A DNA stretch of 64,000 bases from Bacillus paralicheniformis (lineage in GTDB: Bacteria > Bacillota > Bacilli > Bacillales > Bacillaceae): positions 179,218 through 243,217 of the forward strand of contig NZ_LBMN02000005.1 in NCBI RefSeq assembly GCF_001042485.2, written 5' to 3'. A program made the translations under genes and the position numbers. Shown piece by piece: positions 1 through 8,675 of this stretch (the first letter of the stretch is position 1; every line of letters starts with the position of its first letter). Under the pieces are notes generated by a model. The model did not search any database, was not told where the DNA came from, and saw nothing but the letters and a program-made list of their open reading frames with translations.

Positions 1-762
1 AAATAACTGTTTGCTGTTTTCTCCTGATTGCAATATATGTTCAAGTTGATGGATGAGCTGCCCATCATCAGTTCCGCTCACTTTTACTTGATAATCAATC
101 GGTGAAATTGTAAAGGTGAGCGCCGTATCCGCAGGAATGGCAATATGATATTGATCCAGCAGCGCTTGAAGCTGTTTGTTGACTTGGCTGCGCTGATATA
201 TTTTCTCATTCTCCGCCTCTACTTCCCCATTAAAATTCACATTTCGAAACGCGGCATCCTGCATATTATAGTTTTGCGCTTTTCCTTTGAACAGCCACTC
301 AGTTTCATTGTCATATGCAGCTTGTCTTTCTGCTGCCGACAGGTCATTTCTGAAATAAGGGGAATTGGAATTTTTGTATTTATCCTTAATATAGCCTAAA
401 GGATCAGGTTTCGTTTTGTTCATTGCATTGATTTTGCTGTATTTTTCATCTAAGATTTTTTTCCTGATATCACTTTCTGACTCATAGGGGTTTTGGGCAT
501 TGATCTTCGTTTCTTCCACAGTTTGATCATTTGCTGCTTCGTATGCCCGCCTGAAAGCTTCGGCATGATTCACAATACTGTCCTTTGAGTAGTTCAGCTT
601 ACTCAAACTTTCCTTCGATGGTCTTCCCGCTTGACTGCTGGCCTTCTTCGCAAAGGCAGTGATATCGGAAGAGACATTTTTTACAGTTGTATCAGCCGCA
701 TTCCTTTTCAACATATTCTGAATCATCAGCTGTGTACGGATGTATTGACTATTGAGACGCAT
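1..762 (-). CDS. Hypothetical protein, C-terminal end outside the window
   Basis: An uninterrupted minus-strand reading frame of 254 codons runs from an ATG at 762-760 to the window edge, so the C-terminus is missing. A GAGGAG ribosome binding site precedes the ATG. The protein is hydrophilic, starts MRLNSQYIRTQL, has no signal peptide or membrane segment, and is rich in Lys, Asn and Gln with likely helical stretches. It loosely recalls Bacillus DUF4885-type proteins, but this is from memory and weak. No function is proposed. The neighbouring DUF3900-type gene is on the same strand but is separated from it by a terminator. Confidence 0.6.
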   Translation of the reverse strand, partial: MRLNSQYIRTQLMIQNMLKRNAADTTVKNVSSDITAFAKKASSQAGRPSKESLSKLNYSKDSIVNHAEAFRRAYEAANDQTVEETKINAQNPYESESDIRKKILDEKYSKINAMNKTKPDPLGYIKDKYKNSNSPYFRNDLSAAERQAAYDNETEWLFKGKAQNYNMQDAAFRNVNFNGEVEAENEKIYQRSQVNKQLQALLDQYHIAIPADTALTFTISPIDYQVKVSGTDDGQLIHQLEHILQSGENSKQLF

Positions 763-869
763 TGGGTACCTCTCCTCAATTCTTTCTATAATCCCTATAT
801 CGGCTTGATTATGTTTATATTAACCTTATTAAACAGTAATTTACATAGCACCCTCATCAATTTGGATGA

Positions 870-901
870 AAAATCAAAAGGCATCCGAAAAAACGGATGC
901 C
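870..901 (-). terminator. Rho-independent terminator of the DUF3900-type gene
   Basis: On the minus strand an 8-bp stem (GGCATCCG / CGGATGCC) with a T-rich loop is followed by TTTTGATTTTT, 12 bp after the stop codon of the 913-1986 gene. Confidence 0.8.
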
Positions 902-912
902 ATTCCTTATTT

Positions 913-1986
913 CTAATCTTCCCTGTCACTTTTATTCCGTATCCGCTCAATCACCTCATGCAGTCCCTCAGGTTTATAAAATTCCACCGGAGAACTGCCC
1001 TTTTCAAAGGAAATCGTCTCGGCTTCTATCAGCGCGACATAGCGCCCGTTTACCTTGGCAAGGTGGATCGAATCTCCGAATTCAGCCAGCAGTCCTTTAA
1101 TCTCGGTTGCTCCCAGCTTCATTTTCAGCTCTGCCTCAGGCATATGCTCAACGATCTGGGCGGAGGCTTCGATGACTTGATGGGTGTCGAGGCGTTCCTG
1201 AATCTCCCGCTTTTCGCTCGCTTCCCAGATTTCGAGATCATGTTCAAACTGCTGGAGTTCTTCGCTTTTGTCTTCAAATGCTTCGTACACATGCTCCTGC
1301 ACCATGTTCATCACTTGGGACTTCATGATTTCCGGCATCGACTCGCCGTACTCGACGAATTTTAAGAAGTCTTCAAAGTAGCGGGCGTGCGAGGCCTGGT
1401 GGATTTTCACTTCGCTTTCCTCTGTCATGCCCTCTTCAGGCATGTGCGGATACTGGATCGATTTCATGTTTTTCGTCGTGATCGCCATTTCGACCTTGCG
1501 GATCAGCGATGATTCATCGGCGATCGAAGCGACCTTCGGTTCAAAGTCGCACTTCATGACAAAGACAAATGTATCATCGAAGTATTTGCGCGGTACGGCT
1601 GTCGCCACCAAAAAAACGCCTCCCCTGACGGCGCTCGTGTCGAGGTATGTGCGGACGAACTGTTCGCTCAGCTCATTGAATTCTTCCTTTGTCTCCGCCA
1701 GTTTTGTTTTGTGAAACAGATTGTAGTTCGGATTAGAATCAAGCTCATGCCCCGGCTCTGTGATGAAGCGGCCGATTTTCGTCGGCACCTGCTCTGATTT
1801 CGGATGGCGTTCGGCTTTCCGCTTCACGATTTTTTTCAATTCCCCGTCTAAGAAATCCTTCAGTTCGCTGGTTTCAAATTCCTCTGTATCCAGCGTCTGA
1901 AAATGTTTATATTGCTTGTTGGCCTGCTCATCCTTGCCGTCGACCTGAATGACGTAAAAAGAAATATAGCGAATTTCAAATTCCAT
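913..1986 (-). CDS. DUF3900-type cytosolic protein
   Basis: A 357-residue acidic protein beginning MEFEIRYISFYVIQVDG, with a GGGTGA ribosome binding site about 8 bases before the ATG. There is no signal peptide or membrane segment. The N-terminal half carries beta-type stretches (VFLVATAVPR, TFVFVMKCDF); the C-terminal half has long charged helices, including the EELQQFEHDLEIWEASEK region near residue 240. It resembles the conserved Bacillus family DUF3900, whose function is not known. It is transcribed alone: a terminator follows the stop codon and the upstream ABC permease gene ends about 100 bases before it. The family call is from recall. Confidence 0.7.
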   Translation of the reverse strand: MEFEIRYISFYVIQVDGKDEQANKQYKHFQTLDTEEFETSELKDFLDGELKKIVKRKAERHPKSEQVPTKIGRFITEPGHELDSNPNYNLFHKTKLAETKEEFNELSEQFVRTYLDTSAVRGGVFLVATAVPRKYFDDTFVFVMKCDFEPKVASIADESSLIRKVEMAITTKNMKSIQYPHMPEEGMTEESEVKIHQASHARYFEDFLKFVEYGESMPEIMKSQVMNMVQEHVYEAFEDKSEELQQFEHDLEIWEASEKREIQERLDTHQVIEASAQIVEHMPEAELKMKLGATEIKGLLAEFGDSIHLAKVNGRYVALIEAETISFEKGSSPVEFYKPEGLHEVIERIRNKSDRED

Positions 1987-2082
1987 GACATGTTCACCCG
2001 TTTTCCTTGTTGTTTCAGTTCTTCAAGTATAGGTAAATGCCTGGAATCCGTCAATTTGCACCTTCACTATATAATTGATCCA

Positions 2083-2781
2083 TTATAATACATCTTCCCG
2101 GTCAATTTTTCGGATCGACCAAAACGCAATAACAATCCCGATTACAGCCAATGAAACAGGAATATAAATAATAGAAGCAATTGAAAATCCAGGACTTTGC
2201 TGACCGATCAGCGCAATCAAAATGCAGGATGTCACAATAGTGGCAGGAACGGATTGTTTGCGCATCCCAAAGTATAATGGAATAAAACTCAACCCTGTTG
2301 AAGAAGCAGCGTAAATGAGCATACTGCCAATCTCATTTCCAATGGCTTGCAGCGTCAGTTTTTCCGGGCTGAATTGATAGATATCATTGAGCTGCGAGAA
2401 AATAAACGCAAGAATCAGTTCGGACACGATCATTGTCAAGAAGGTCAATCCGCCGGTGAGCAGCAGTTTTGCGGCGATCAGTTTTTTTCGGCTGACCGGA
2501 TATGTAAACATGACCGTGATGGTTCTGTTTTTATACTCTCCGATGATCAGTTTGGCAATCAGCACGCCTGCAAAGACAATAAACACAGACCTTACAAAAG
2601 TTCCGAGAAGCAGCAGCGTGGATCCCGCGTCAGCCATCGCCATTTGGTCTTGAGTAAGATTTTTTTCCTCCGATCCGATCAGGCACAAAAAACCGAGTAT
2701 ACATAGATTTGCAATCACTGCACCTTTGTAATACCACCCTAGTTTCGTTTTTTTAAACTCCAATTTAATTAAATTCAGCAT
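2083..2781 (-). CDS. ABC-2 type transporter permease (second paralogue)
   Basis: A 232-residue integral membrane protein with about six hydrophobic segments: residues ~20-38, ~55-80, ~105-130, ~150-170, ~180-200 and ~205-225. It is a clear paralogue of the neighbouring gene at 2797-3480: both start MLNL-K-E-KK-KLGWY, share FVRSVFIVF / FVRAVFIIF and end in an IRKIDRED-like tail. With the ATPase at 3495-4418 it would form the membrane part of an exporter of the BcrAB / lantibiotic self-protection type, which expels peptide antibiotics from the membrane. It is the last gene of a five-gene same-strand run that begins with a response regulator. The substrate cannot be told from sequence. Confidence 0.8.
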   Translation of the reverse strand: MLNLIKLEFKKTKLGWYYKGAVIANLCILGFLCLIGSEEKNLTQDQMAMADAGSTLLLLGTFVRSVFIVFAGVLIAKLIIGEYKNRTITVMFTYPVSRKKLIAAKLLLTGGLTFLTMIVSELILAFIFSQLNDIYQFSPEKLTLQAIGNEIGSMLIYAASSTGLSFIPLYFGMRKQSVPATIVTSCILIALIGQQSPGFSIASIIYIPVSLAVIGIVIAFWSIRKIDREDVL

Positions 2782-2796
2782 TGAACTTCAACTCCG

Positions 2797-3480
2797 TTAA
2801 AATACATCTATTTTTTCGATCCGCCTTACTGCCAAAAAGGAAAAAATCAGACCGACAGCGGCCAGAGATAAAGGAATATAAACAATTGAAGAAATGGAAA
2901 AGTCCGGGCTTGTGGAACTGATCAACATGCTGATCACGACAGACGAAATGATCGTTGCCGCAGCGGAGTGCTTCCGCATTCCGAAAAAGATGGGCACTAA
3001 ACTCGTTCCTGCGGCGCCAAAAGCAAAAACGATCATTTTCAGAGCCTGCTGAGAAACCATAGAAGCTGTTAATTCGCCGGGGATGACCCCATAGATTGAA
3101 TTCAGCAGAAAAAAAGCAGCGGCAACGCATGCATTTGATATCAATATCGTAATGAAAGTCAGCCCGCCTGCGATCAGCAGTTTAGCAGCCAGCAGTTTTT
3201 TTCGGTTGATCGGGTACGTAAACATCACAAGTATTGTCTTGTTTTTAAACTCTGAAATGATTAATTTTGAAATCAGCACGGCTCCAAAAATGATAAAAAC
3301 CGCTCTGACGAAAGTGCCGATCACAAGAAATGTTTCATCAATCGTTTGGAACGTATCCTTGCCTTCTGTGAAGGTCACCATCCACAGAAAACCGAGGATG
3401 ATGAAATTGGCAAAAACGGCTCCGCGTACATACCAGCCAAGCTTCATCTTTTTCATTTCGATTTTCAATAAATTCAGCAA
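2797..3480 (-). CDS. ABC-2 type transporter permease (first paralogue)
   Basis: A 227-residue protein with about six predicted membrane segments and the conserved FTYPINRKKLLAAKLL cytoplasmic segment shared with its downstream paralogue. The start is TTG at 3480; a GGAGGCGGAG ribosome binding site lies just upstream, and the ATPase stop codon (3495-3497) is 14 bases before it, so translation is probably coupled. Two different but related permeases with one ATPase is the usual arrangement for LanFEG / BcrAB-type peptide-resistance exporters, where the permeases act as a heterodimer. The resistance role is inferred from family and context. Confidence 0.8.
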   Translation of the reverse strand: MLNLLKIEMKKMKLGWYVRGAVFANFIILGFLWMVTFTEGKDTFQTIDETFLVIGTFVRAVFIIFGAVLISKLIISEFKNKTILVMFTYPINRKKLLAAKLLIAGGLTFITILISNACVAAAFFLLNSIYGVIPGELTASMVSQQALKMIVFAFGAAGTSLVPIFFGMRKHSAAATIISSVVISMLISSTSPDFSISSIVYIPLSLAAVGLIFSFLAVRRIEKIDVF

Positions 3481-3494
3481 GCATCTCCGCCTCC

Positions 3495-4418
3495 TTATGC
3501 GCTGGCCGCATTGCCGTTGATTAAGCTGAGGAAGTAGTCCTCAAGCGAAGTATGCTTTTTATTCATGGACTCAATTTCTATATCATTCAAAATCAGAGCT
3601 TTAGAAATGGCTGTTTGAGAAGCTTCGGCATCATAAATTCGGATCGTTTTATCATTTAGTATTTTAAAATTAGCAATCTGAAGCTCATGTTCAAGCACAA
3701 AGCAAGCCCGCAATTGATTCGGCGTCACGAGTTCAATGTAATCTGTGTTCCGGCCTCTTACGCTTTCCATCGATACTTCTTCAACAAGCCTGCCGTCCCG
3801 AATCACTCCGATTGTATCTGCAATCTGCTCTACTTCGTTCAGGATATGGCTTGAGATGAGCAATGTCATTCCATATTCTTTGCTCAATACTTGAAATAAG
3901 TTTCTGATTTCTTTAATCCCGATGGGATCAAGGCCATTAATCGGTTCATCTAAGATGAGCAAGTCGGGTTTGGTAAGAATGGCACGCGCGATTCCAAGAC
4001 GCTGCTTCATACCAAGCGAGAATGTTTTGACAGGTTTGCTGTCGATATTTTTTAAATTCACCATGTCCAGCACTTCCTGAATCTTGGCTTTATTGTGATA
4101 TCCCATATACTCACAGTGCAGATTTAAATTTTCATTGGCTGTCAGATTTTCATAAAAAATCGGGTATTCGATCATGCTGCCTATTTTGCCGAGAATCTCG
4201 TATGATTGATTTGTCAGCTTATGCCCGAGAATATTGATTTCCCCGCTTGTCGGTTTTACGAGGCTCGTCAGCATCTTCATGACGGTCGTTTTCCCGGCTC
4301 CGTTCGGGCCGAGAAAACCGTATATTTCTCCCTTTCGTATATGCATGCTTACATTTGACACAACTTCTTGACCTTTGAATGTCTTGGTAAGCCCGCTTGT
4401 TTGTACGATGTAAGTCAA
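3495..4418 (-). CDS. BcrA-type ABC transporter ATP-binding protein
   Basis: A 307-residue ATPase. Walker A GPNGAGKT lies near residue 37, the signature is FSLGMKQRLGIARA near 135, Walker B is LLILDEP near 158, and the switch His is in LLISSHILNEVEQ near 190. The ~90-residue C-terminal extension is typical of the BcrA/LanF family. Start is TTG at 4418 with AAAGGGG upstream. The usual LDEPTNGLDP motif reads LDEPINGLDP here, with Ile replacing Thr next to the Walker B Glu; that position is not catalytic, so activity is probably retained. The genes downstream are two permeases, upstream is a two-component system. It is not the classical bacitracin cluster, since no bacitracin synthetase is near. 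Confidence 0.85.
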   Translation of the reverse strand: MTYIVQTSGLTKTFKGQEVVSNVSMHIRKGEIYGFLGPNGAGKTTVMKMLTSLVKPTSGEINILGHKLTNQSYEILGKIGSMIEYPIFYENLTANENLNLHCEYMGYHNKAKIQEVLDMVNLKNIDSKPVKTFSLGMKQRLGIARAILTKPDLLILDEPINGLDPIGIKEIRNLFQVLSKEYGMTLLISSHILNEVEQIADTIGVIRDGRLVEEVSMESVRGRNTDYIELVTPNQLRACFVLEHELQIANFKILNDKTIRIYDAEASQTAISKALILNDIEIESMNKKHTSLEDYFLSLINGNAASA

Positions 4419-4512
4419 CTCTGTTTCCCCTTTCCTGTCTTTGCTATGTGTCTATTGTAGCGATGGACGCTGTCTTTTTTATTTCTTGTTTCTTAAGAAA
4501 TTCTTACGTTTG

Positions 4513-5448
4513 CTAATAGGTCATTCGTTTTAGCGTGATGGAAAACGCTGTCCGTTCATACGGCTTGCTTTGGAGAGAGATGCCCCCTCCCATTTTCTCA
4601 ATGAGCCTTTTTGTAATTGTTAAGCCGAGCCCGCTTCCCTGGAACGCTTTATTTCTCGATTCCTCAAGGGTGTACAGCCTTTCGAACACCCGCTGCTGAT
4701 CATACTCGCCAATCCCTTTCCCACGGTCCCAAACCGTAATAACAATCTGCGTGTCATCATATGTAAGGGACAATCCGATCAGCTTTCCATCTGCACCATA
4801 TTGAATCGCATTTGATAAAAGGTTTTGCAGAACCCGGTCAAGCGCTTCTTCATTTCCATGTGCATAAACCGGGGTATCCGGGATGTCGATGACAGCTTTA
4901 AAACCTTTTGCCTGAACGGCATCATAGTGTTGGAGAATGTTTTTTCTGCATATTTCGTTGATATGTATTTTCGTGAGCAGTATTTGCTTATCTTCTGATT
5001 CGAGTTTGGCCAAGTCGAAGAAAGAATTCATCAGCTGAATGATTTCGCCTGTTTTTTGATAAAGTTTTTCCAGCAGCCTTTCACGCTCTTCTTCCGCCAT
5101 ATCCGAGTCATTTTGAATCGCCTCGATATATCCGAGCACAACAGTCAGCGGGGTTTTCAGATCATGGGACATATTGGTCAGCATTCGTTTCATTGACTGC
5201 TCCGTTTTTGCAAAGCGGGCTGTTATGCGTTGACGCTCCTCAACAAACAGGTTCATTTGCACGAGCAGATCCCGCAGTACTTTATCATCCGTTCCTAATA
5301 AAATTTGATCAGCCGCCTGCTCATTTAGCATCATACTGAGCTTTTCCGTGATGTACTTCAAGTTTTGGTCCCGCTGTTTTTTCATTTTATATTGAACGAT
5401 ATTGAGAGACGCCAAAATCATCAGCATGCCAATCCATAACATTGTCAT
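4513..5448 (-). CDS. Sensor histidine kinase, single N-terminal membrane segment
   Basis: A 311-residue kinase with one membrane helix at residues ~3-20, a short linker, a HisKA domain with the H-box SHDLKTPLTVVLGY near residue 95, and a HATPase domain with N-box NLLSNAIQYG, G1 DRGKGIG and G2 GSGLGLTI. There is essentially no extracellular domain, so the stimulus is probably sensed in the membrane or via the partner transporter. The ATG follows the response-regulator stop with one base between (TAG C ATG), and its Shine-Dalgarno sequence TTAGGAG lies in the regulator 3' end. Expected to phosphorylate the adjacent OmpR-type regulator and control the ABC genes that follow after a 94-base gap. 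Confidence 0.85.
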   Translation of the reverse strand: MTMLWIGMLMILASLNIVQYKMKKQRDQNLKYITEKLSMMLNEQAADQILLGTDDKVLRDLLVQMNLFVEERQRITARFAKTEQSMKRMLTNMSHDLKTPLTVVLGYIEAIQNDSDMAEEERERLLEKLYQKTGEIIQLMNSFFDLAKLESEDKQILLTKIHINEICRKNILQHYDAVQAKGFKAVIDIPDTPVYAHGNEEALDRVLQNLLSNAIQYGADGKLIGLSLTYDDTQIVITVWDRGKGIGEYDQQRVFERLYTLEESRNKAFQGSGLGLTITKRLIEKMGGGISLQSKPYERTAFSITLKRMTY

Positions 5449-5449
5449 G

Positions 5450-6151
5450 CTAAAACTCTCCTAATTTATAACCGATGCCCCAAAGCGTTTTAATATATTG
5501 CGGAGAGGAAGGATCATCCTCTATCTTTTCCCTCAAGCGCCTCATATGGACGTTAATAATATTTTGATCGCCAAAATAATCCTCATTCCAAACCGAACGA
5601 TAGATTTGTTCTTTTGTGAATACTTTTTTAGGGTTTGTCACAAACAAGGTCAGCATCTTCCATTCCGTTGATGTCAGCTGAAGCGGTTCACCATTTTTTT
5701 GTACGGATACATTTTCTATATCAATCGTAAGCTCGTGAATACGTACTAGTTTTTGATTTGCCGGCTCACTGGCGGAATACTGCGTTGCGCGCCGAATGGC
5801 GGCTTTTATTCTTGCAGTCAGTTCGATCATCGAAAACGGCTTGGCAATATAATCATCCGCACCAAAACCCAGCCCCAGCGCTTTATCGACATCCCCGTCT
5901 TTTGCAGAAATCATTAAAACCGGGACCTTGCTCTGTTCACGGATCAATTTCAGAAAATCCATCCCGTTCAGTTTAGGAAGCATGATGTCGAGCAGAATCA
6001 CATCATAATTGCCCTGCTGAAACAAGCGAACGCCCTCTTCTCCGTCAAAAGCAAGCACGACCTCAAACCCTTCTTTTGTTAAATAATGATCGACCATTTC
6101 ACTGATCGAATGATCATCTTCAATAAGCAATATGCGCTGCATCTTGTTCAC
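5450..6151 (-). CDS. OmpR-family response regulator
   Basis: A 233-residue regulator: receiver domain 1-~120 with the acidic pair IEDD near residue 11, phospho-acceptor Asp in VILLDIMLP near 55 and the KP motif AKPFS near 105, followed by a winged-helix DNA-binding domain ending TLWGIGYKLGEF. The start is probably GTG at 6151; an in-frame ATG lies three codons on at 6142. It is the first gene of the kinase/ABC run and probably activates the transporter genes. The 230 bases upstream hold a nested inverted repeat (6168-6217) close to the start codon, which may be part of its control region. Confidence 0.85.
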   Translation of the reverse strand: MNKMQRILLIEDDHSISEMVDHYLTKEGFEVVLAFDGEEGVRLFQQGNYDVILLDIMLPKLNGMDFLKLIREQSKVPVLMISAKDGDVDKALGLGFGADDYIAKPFSMIELTARIKAAIRRATQYSASEPANQKLVRIHELTIDIENVSVQKNGEPLQLTSTEWKMLTLFVTNPKKVFTKEQIYRSVWNEDYFGDQNIINVHMRRLREKIEDDPSSPQYIKTLWGIGYKLGEF

Positions 6152-6167
6152 CCATCCTTTTCAACAT

Positions 6168-6217
6168 AAAAACACACGTGCAATTACACTCATTGTAATT
6201 GAAAAACGTGTGTTTTT
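6168..6217. promoter_or_regulatory. Nested inverted repeat before the response-regulator gene
   Basis: An outer repeat (AAAACACACGT / ACGTGTGTTTT) encloses an inner one (CAATTACA / TGTAATTG) with a five-base loop. It ends in a T-run on either strand, so it could act as a hairpin terminator in either direction, yet it sits only about 17 bases upstream of the regulator start codon. It may be an operator, an attenuator or a leader hairpin. Confidence 0.5.
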
Positions 6218-6304
6218 TACAAAAATTATTTATATTTCTAGTTGAATCCTCTTGTAGCTTCCGGATCTATTGACTGATACCAATCTACTTTCCCACTAAC
6301 ACGA

Positions 6305-6347
6305 ATCAAGTCACAGGCGCGGGGTTGTACAAACACAAGTCATTGGA
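6305..6347 (-). repeat. Detached copy of the last 43 bp of garD
   Basis: 43 bases matching 9697-9739 with one mismatch (T at 6328, A at 9720). The matching segment is the last 14 codons plus stop of garD, so this is a garD 3' end left behind, in the same orientation, about 3.4 kb from the intact gene. The lipase-toxin island lies exactly between the two copies, as expected for a duplicated attachment or target sequence. Confidence 0.9.
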
Positions 6348-6349
6348 AC

Positions 6350-6380
6350 AAAAAAATGACCTCTGATGTCAGGGGTCATC
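6350..6380 (-). terminator. Terminator of the lipase-toxin operon
   Basis: On the minus strand GATGACC / GGTCAT pair around a short loop and are followed by a run of T. It begins a few bases after the stop codon of the 6383-6736 gene. Confidence 0.75.
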
Positions 6381-6382
6381 TT

Positions 6383-6736
6383 TTATTGATCAAGGGGCTT
6401 ATTCTTTTTATAGTAAAGTGTTACGTTTTGCTTCCGCAAAGTTTCAATCATGTCATGATAACTGTTTGCAAACTGCTCGTTGTCTGATTTCATCCGGGTG
6501 ATGACGGTTTTGCGGTTTTCACTTTTGTGATCTAATTCTTCTTTAATTTTCGTGATCATCATACCTTTTTGCCCTTCGATTTCGCTTTTTAGCACTTTAT
6601 CAAATTCTTTCAGTTCTTTTAAAACGCTTTTCAGCGGCGCGTTCAGCCGGGCCGCTTTATCCTTTGCTGAAATACTGCTTAAAAACATATATGTCGCTGA
6701 AACTGTTTCAGTTTCCTCCAATAACGGTTTTACCAT
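6383..6736 (-). CDS. Small helical protein, possible T7SS toxin partner
   Basis: A 117-residue, strongly charged, probably all-helical protein (MVKPLLEETETVSATYMFL; KEELDHKSENRKTVITRMK) with no signal peptide. It starts 15 bases after the stop of the 640-residue lipase-like gene, with GGGGGA upstream, and is followed by a terminator, so it is the last gene of a three-gene operon. Small helical proteins of this size travel with LXG and TslA-type toxins of type VII secretion as targeting partners (TlaA/TlaB in Staphylococcus aureus; DUF5082/DUF5344 proteins in LXG operons). The role is inferred from position and fold type only; no WXG motif is obvious. Confidence 0.6.
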   Translation of the reverse strand: MVKPLLEETETVSATYMFLSSISAKDKAARLNAPLKSVLKELKEFDKVLKSEIEGQKGMMITKIKEELDHKSENRKTVITRMKSDNEQFANSYHDMIETLRKQNVTLYYKKNKPLDQ

Positions 6737-6751
6737 CTTAATCCCCCTCCC

Positions 6752-8674
6752 CTATGCCTTAAAATCAAACAGCGCCGAAATTTGCTCATCTTCATCGAAC
6801 AATTTTTCAATGCTGGCGCGAATGCTTTTTACAAATTTCTTTTTGCTGGAGGTTTGTTTTTTTAATTCGCTGACGACGCCGTCGCACTGAGGAAGCGGGG
6901 CCGTGTGGTACGAGTCGTGGACGACGATTTTATTCAGCTTTCCGTTTGATCCGGCGAAGCCTGAGGCGAGCTTGAACTGAATGTCGAATTGGTAGCGGGA
7001 AGGATTGGCTTCCATGTCATGAATGGCTTTTGTCAACTCAGATTTTTTAATTGCGAAATGATCGTGGATTTCATGGTGGAAAACACGTTGGTAGCGTTCA
7101 ATTTCAGCCTCAATCTTTGAAATGGCAGCCATCCCCGCCTGGTAAATCCTGACGGCAGATGACAGATTGACCTTTATCTCTTTTCCGTCCTTGCCTTTCT
7201 TAGAAAAATAGATGTCTCCTCCTTTGTAGCTGATGCCTTTCTTTTTGGATAGGGCGTTTAGAAGCGGGGTGATGCTGTGGCCTTCGCCAATAAGATTGAG
7301 AAGGTCTTTTGTGTCTTGATCCAGTTTGCCTAAGGCTTCTTCCAATGCTTTATAAGTTGAATAAAATTCGATTAAATTTTTCATTAGTGATTGAGAGAGT
7401 TGTCTATTATTTAGAGTAAATATGACAGTCTTCCAGTCGACAAGAAATTTGATCTTTTCATATAAAACGTCAAGCCTTCCTGTCAGTCGCTCTACTTCGG
7501 CAACGTCTTTTTGAATGGTCTTTTTTTTCGCTTCATCAATATAACCGTTTGCTTCAAGCTGATTGAGAACAGGGCCGCTGTAGGCCTTGACTTTCGCAAA
7601 AAATGCTTTAAACTCTGGCAGCTTTTTATCAAGTGCACCCACCATATTCAAGAGGCGGGCCGGATGTTTCAAGCAATATGCTATTTGCTGAGCTGTACCC
7701 TCTTCATTCATTATTCCGTTTAAAAAATCCATATCTACGCCGATTGCTTCCATAGCAAAACCCTGAATGCCGCCCTTTCGATAATCAGCAGCATATTTTT
7801 GAAAGTACCCTTTCAGTTTGCTCACATCTTCATCAGGAATATGATCAATGACACTTCGGAATCCTTTTATATCCGGGTGTGTGTTCGTCATCTTCACATC
7901 GCCGAACGTAATAAAATCAGCCTTCCCGCTGACACCGTAGAGCGGATCGTTACTGGAAATGCGCTGGGTGATGTTGGCTGTGACGCCTTTGTCGTTGTAG
8001 TATTTGATGATGGCTTTTTTGAGTCTGTCTTTTGGGATTGTTGATAAATCGTTTACTTGATACTTCTTTCTTAGTTCCCTTGCCATTTTCTTATCAATCA
8101 ACAATAAGTGATCTACACTTATTTGGGCCCCATTTACACCATAAACCTCATCAAATTCACCATTAACTAACTGCACTAAAACTTGGTTATTGTTTGCGAG
8201 AGAATGGCCCATAGCATAAGTTTTTAACTCTTTAGAGTTACCGACCTTTCTCTTGGAGGCCCTTGAAAATTCCCTTGTAGCCTTATATTGTCTGTTATCC
8301 ATTCCCAAAAACAATCCAAAGAAATTATATTTCCAATCTTCATTATCGGCGCTGCCCTCGGAAATAATGTGGAGCTGATCGATATGTTTTGTCTTATCCT
8401 TTATATGAATAGCTGTTCCATCATAGCCTGATTGACTGATTGTTTTATCCTTACTATGTTCTAGAATTTCTTTTGACGTAAAAATCTCTATATTTTCTTT
8501 AAGTTCATGATTTGTTTCCTCTTTATAAATTCTGCGAACATCTGCCTCGAAATTATCTTTAGCTTTTTTCACTTCATTTGGATTATTTGAAGCAAACCTA
8601 TTTTTATAGCTGTATTCCAGGTTTATTATACGAAGTTTCACATTTTCATTTTCAAATATATTTTTAGTTGCCAT
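6752..8674 (-). CDS. Lipase-domain protein with helical C-terminus, probable TslA-like T7SS toxin
   Basis: A 640-residue protein without signal peptide. Residues ~80-280 look like a class-3 lipase alpha/beta-hydrolase: SEGSADNEDWKYN near 105 resembles the oxyanion-region GT..DW..N motif, GHSLANNN at 156-163 is the nucleophile elbow (Ser158), and NDPLYGVSG near 242 plus His266 or His278 could complete the triad. Residues ~290-580 are long helices. This order, enzyme first and helical targeting part last, is the reverse of LXG toxins and matches the S. aureus T7SS phospholipase toxin TslA. It starts one base after the stop of a lipoprotein gene (candidate immunity) and is followed by a small helical protein. 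It may also be annotated DUF6792. The toxin role is inferred. Confidence 0.7.
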   Translation of the reverse strand: MATKNIFENENVKLRIINLEYSYKNRFASNNPNEVKKAKDNFEADVRRIYKEETNHELKENIEIFTSKEILEHSKDKTISQSGYDGTAIHIKDKTKHIDQLHIISEGSADNEDWKYNFFGLFLGMDNRQYKATREFSRASKRKVGNSKELKTYAMGHSLANNNQVLVQLVNGEFDEVYGVNGAQISVDHLLLIDKKMARELRKKYQVNDLSTIPKDRLKKAIIKYYNDKGVTANITQRISSNDPLYGVSGKADFITFGDVKMTNTHPDIKGFRSVIDHIPDEDVSKLKGYFQKYAADYRKGGIQGFAMEAIGVDMDFLNGIMNEEGTAQQIAYCLKHPARLLNMVGALDKKLPEFKAFFAKVKAYSGPVLNQLEANGYIDEAKKKTIQKDVAEVERLTGRLDVLYEKIKFLVDWKTVIFTLNNRQLSQSLMKNLIEFYSTYKALEEALGKLDQDTKDLLNLIGEGHSITPLLNALSKKKGISYKGGDIYFSKKGKDGKEIKVNLSSAVRIYQAGMAAISKIEAEIERYQRVFHHEIHDHFAIKKSELTKAIHDMEANPSRYQFDIQFKLASGFAGSNGKLNKIVVHDSYHTAPLPQCDGVVSELKKQTSSKKKFVKSIRASIEKLFDEDEQISALFDFKA

Positions 8675-8675
8675 C

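Noticed and set aside
631..1365. Long plus-strand frame overlapping the DUF3900-type gene
   Set aside because: Antisense to a well-supported gene with a ribosome site, and its translation has no domain-like character.
2083..6151. Bacitracin resistance genes bcrABC with bacRS of B. licheniformis
   Set aside because: The ATPase is of BcrA type, but no bacitracin synthetase is next to it, the two permeases are paralogues of each other rather than BcrB and the PAP2-type BcrC, and the ATPase differs clearly from the remembered BcrA. Treated as a related peptide-resistance module of unknown substrate.
6752..8674. LXG-type polymorphic toxin with N-terminal LXG domain
   Set aside because: The helical part is at the C-terminus and the enzymatic domain at the N-terminus, the reverse of LXG.
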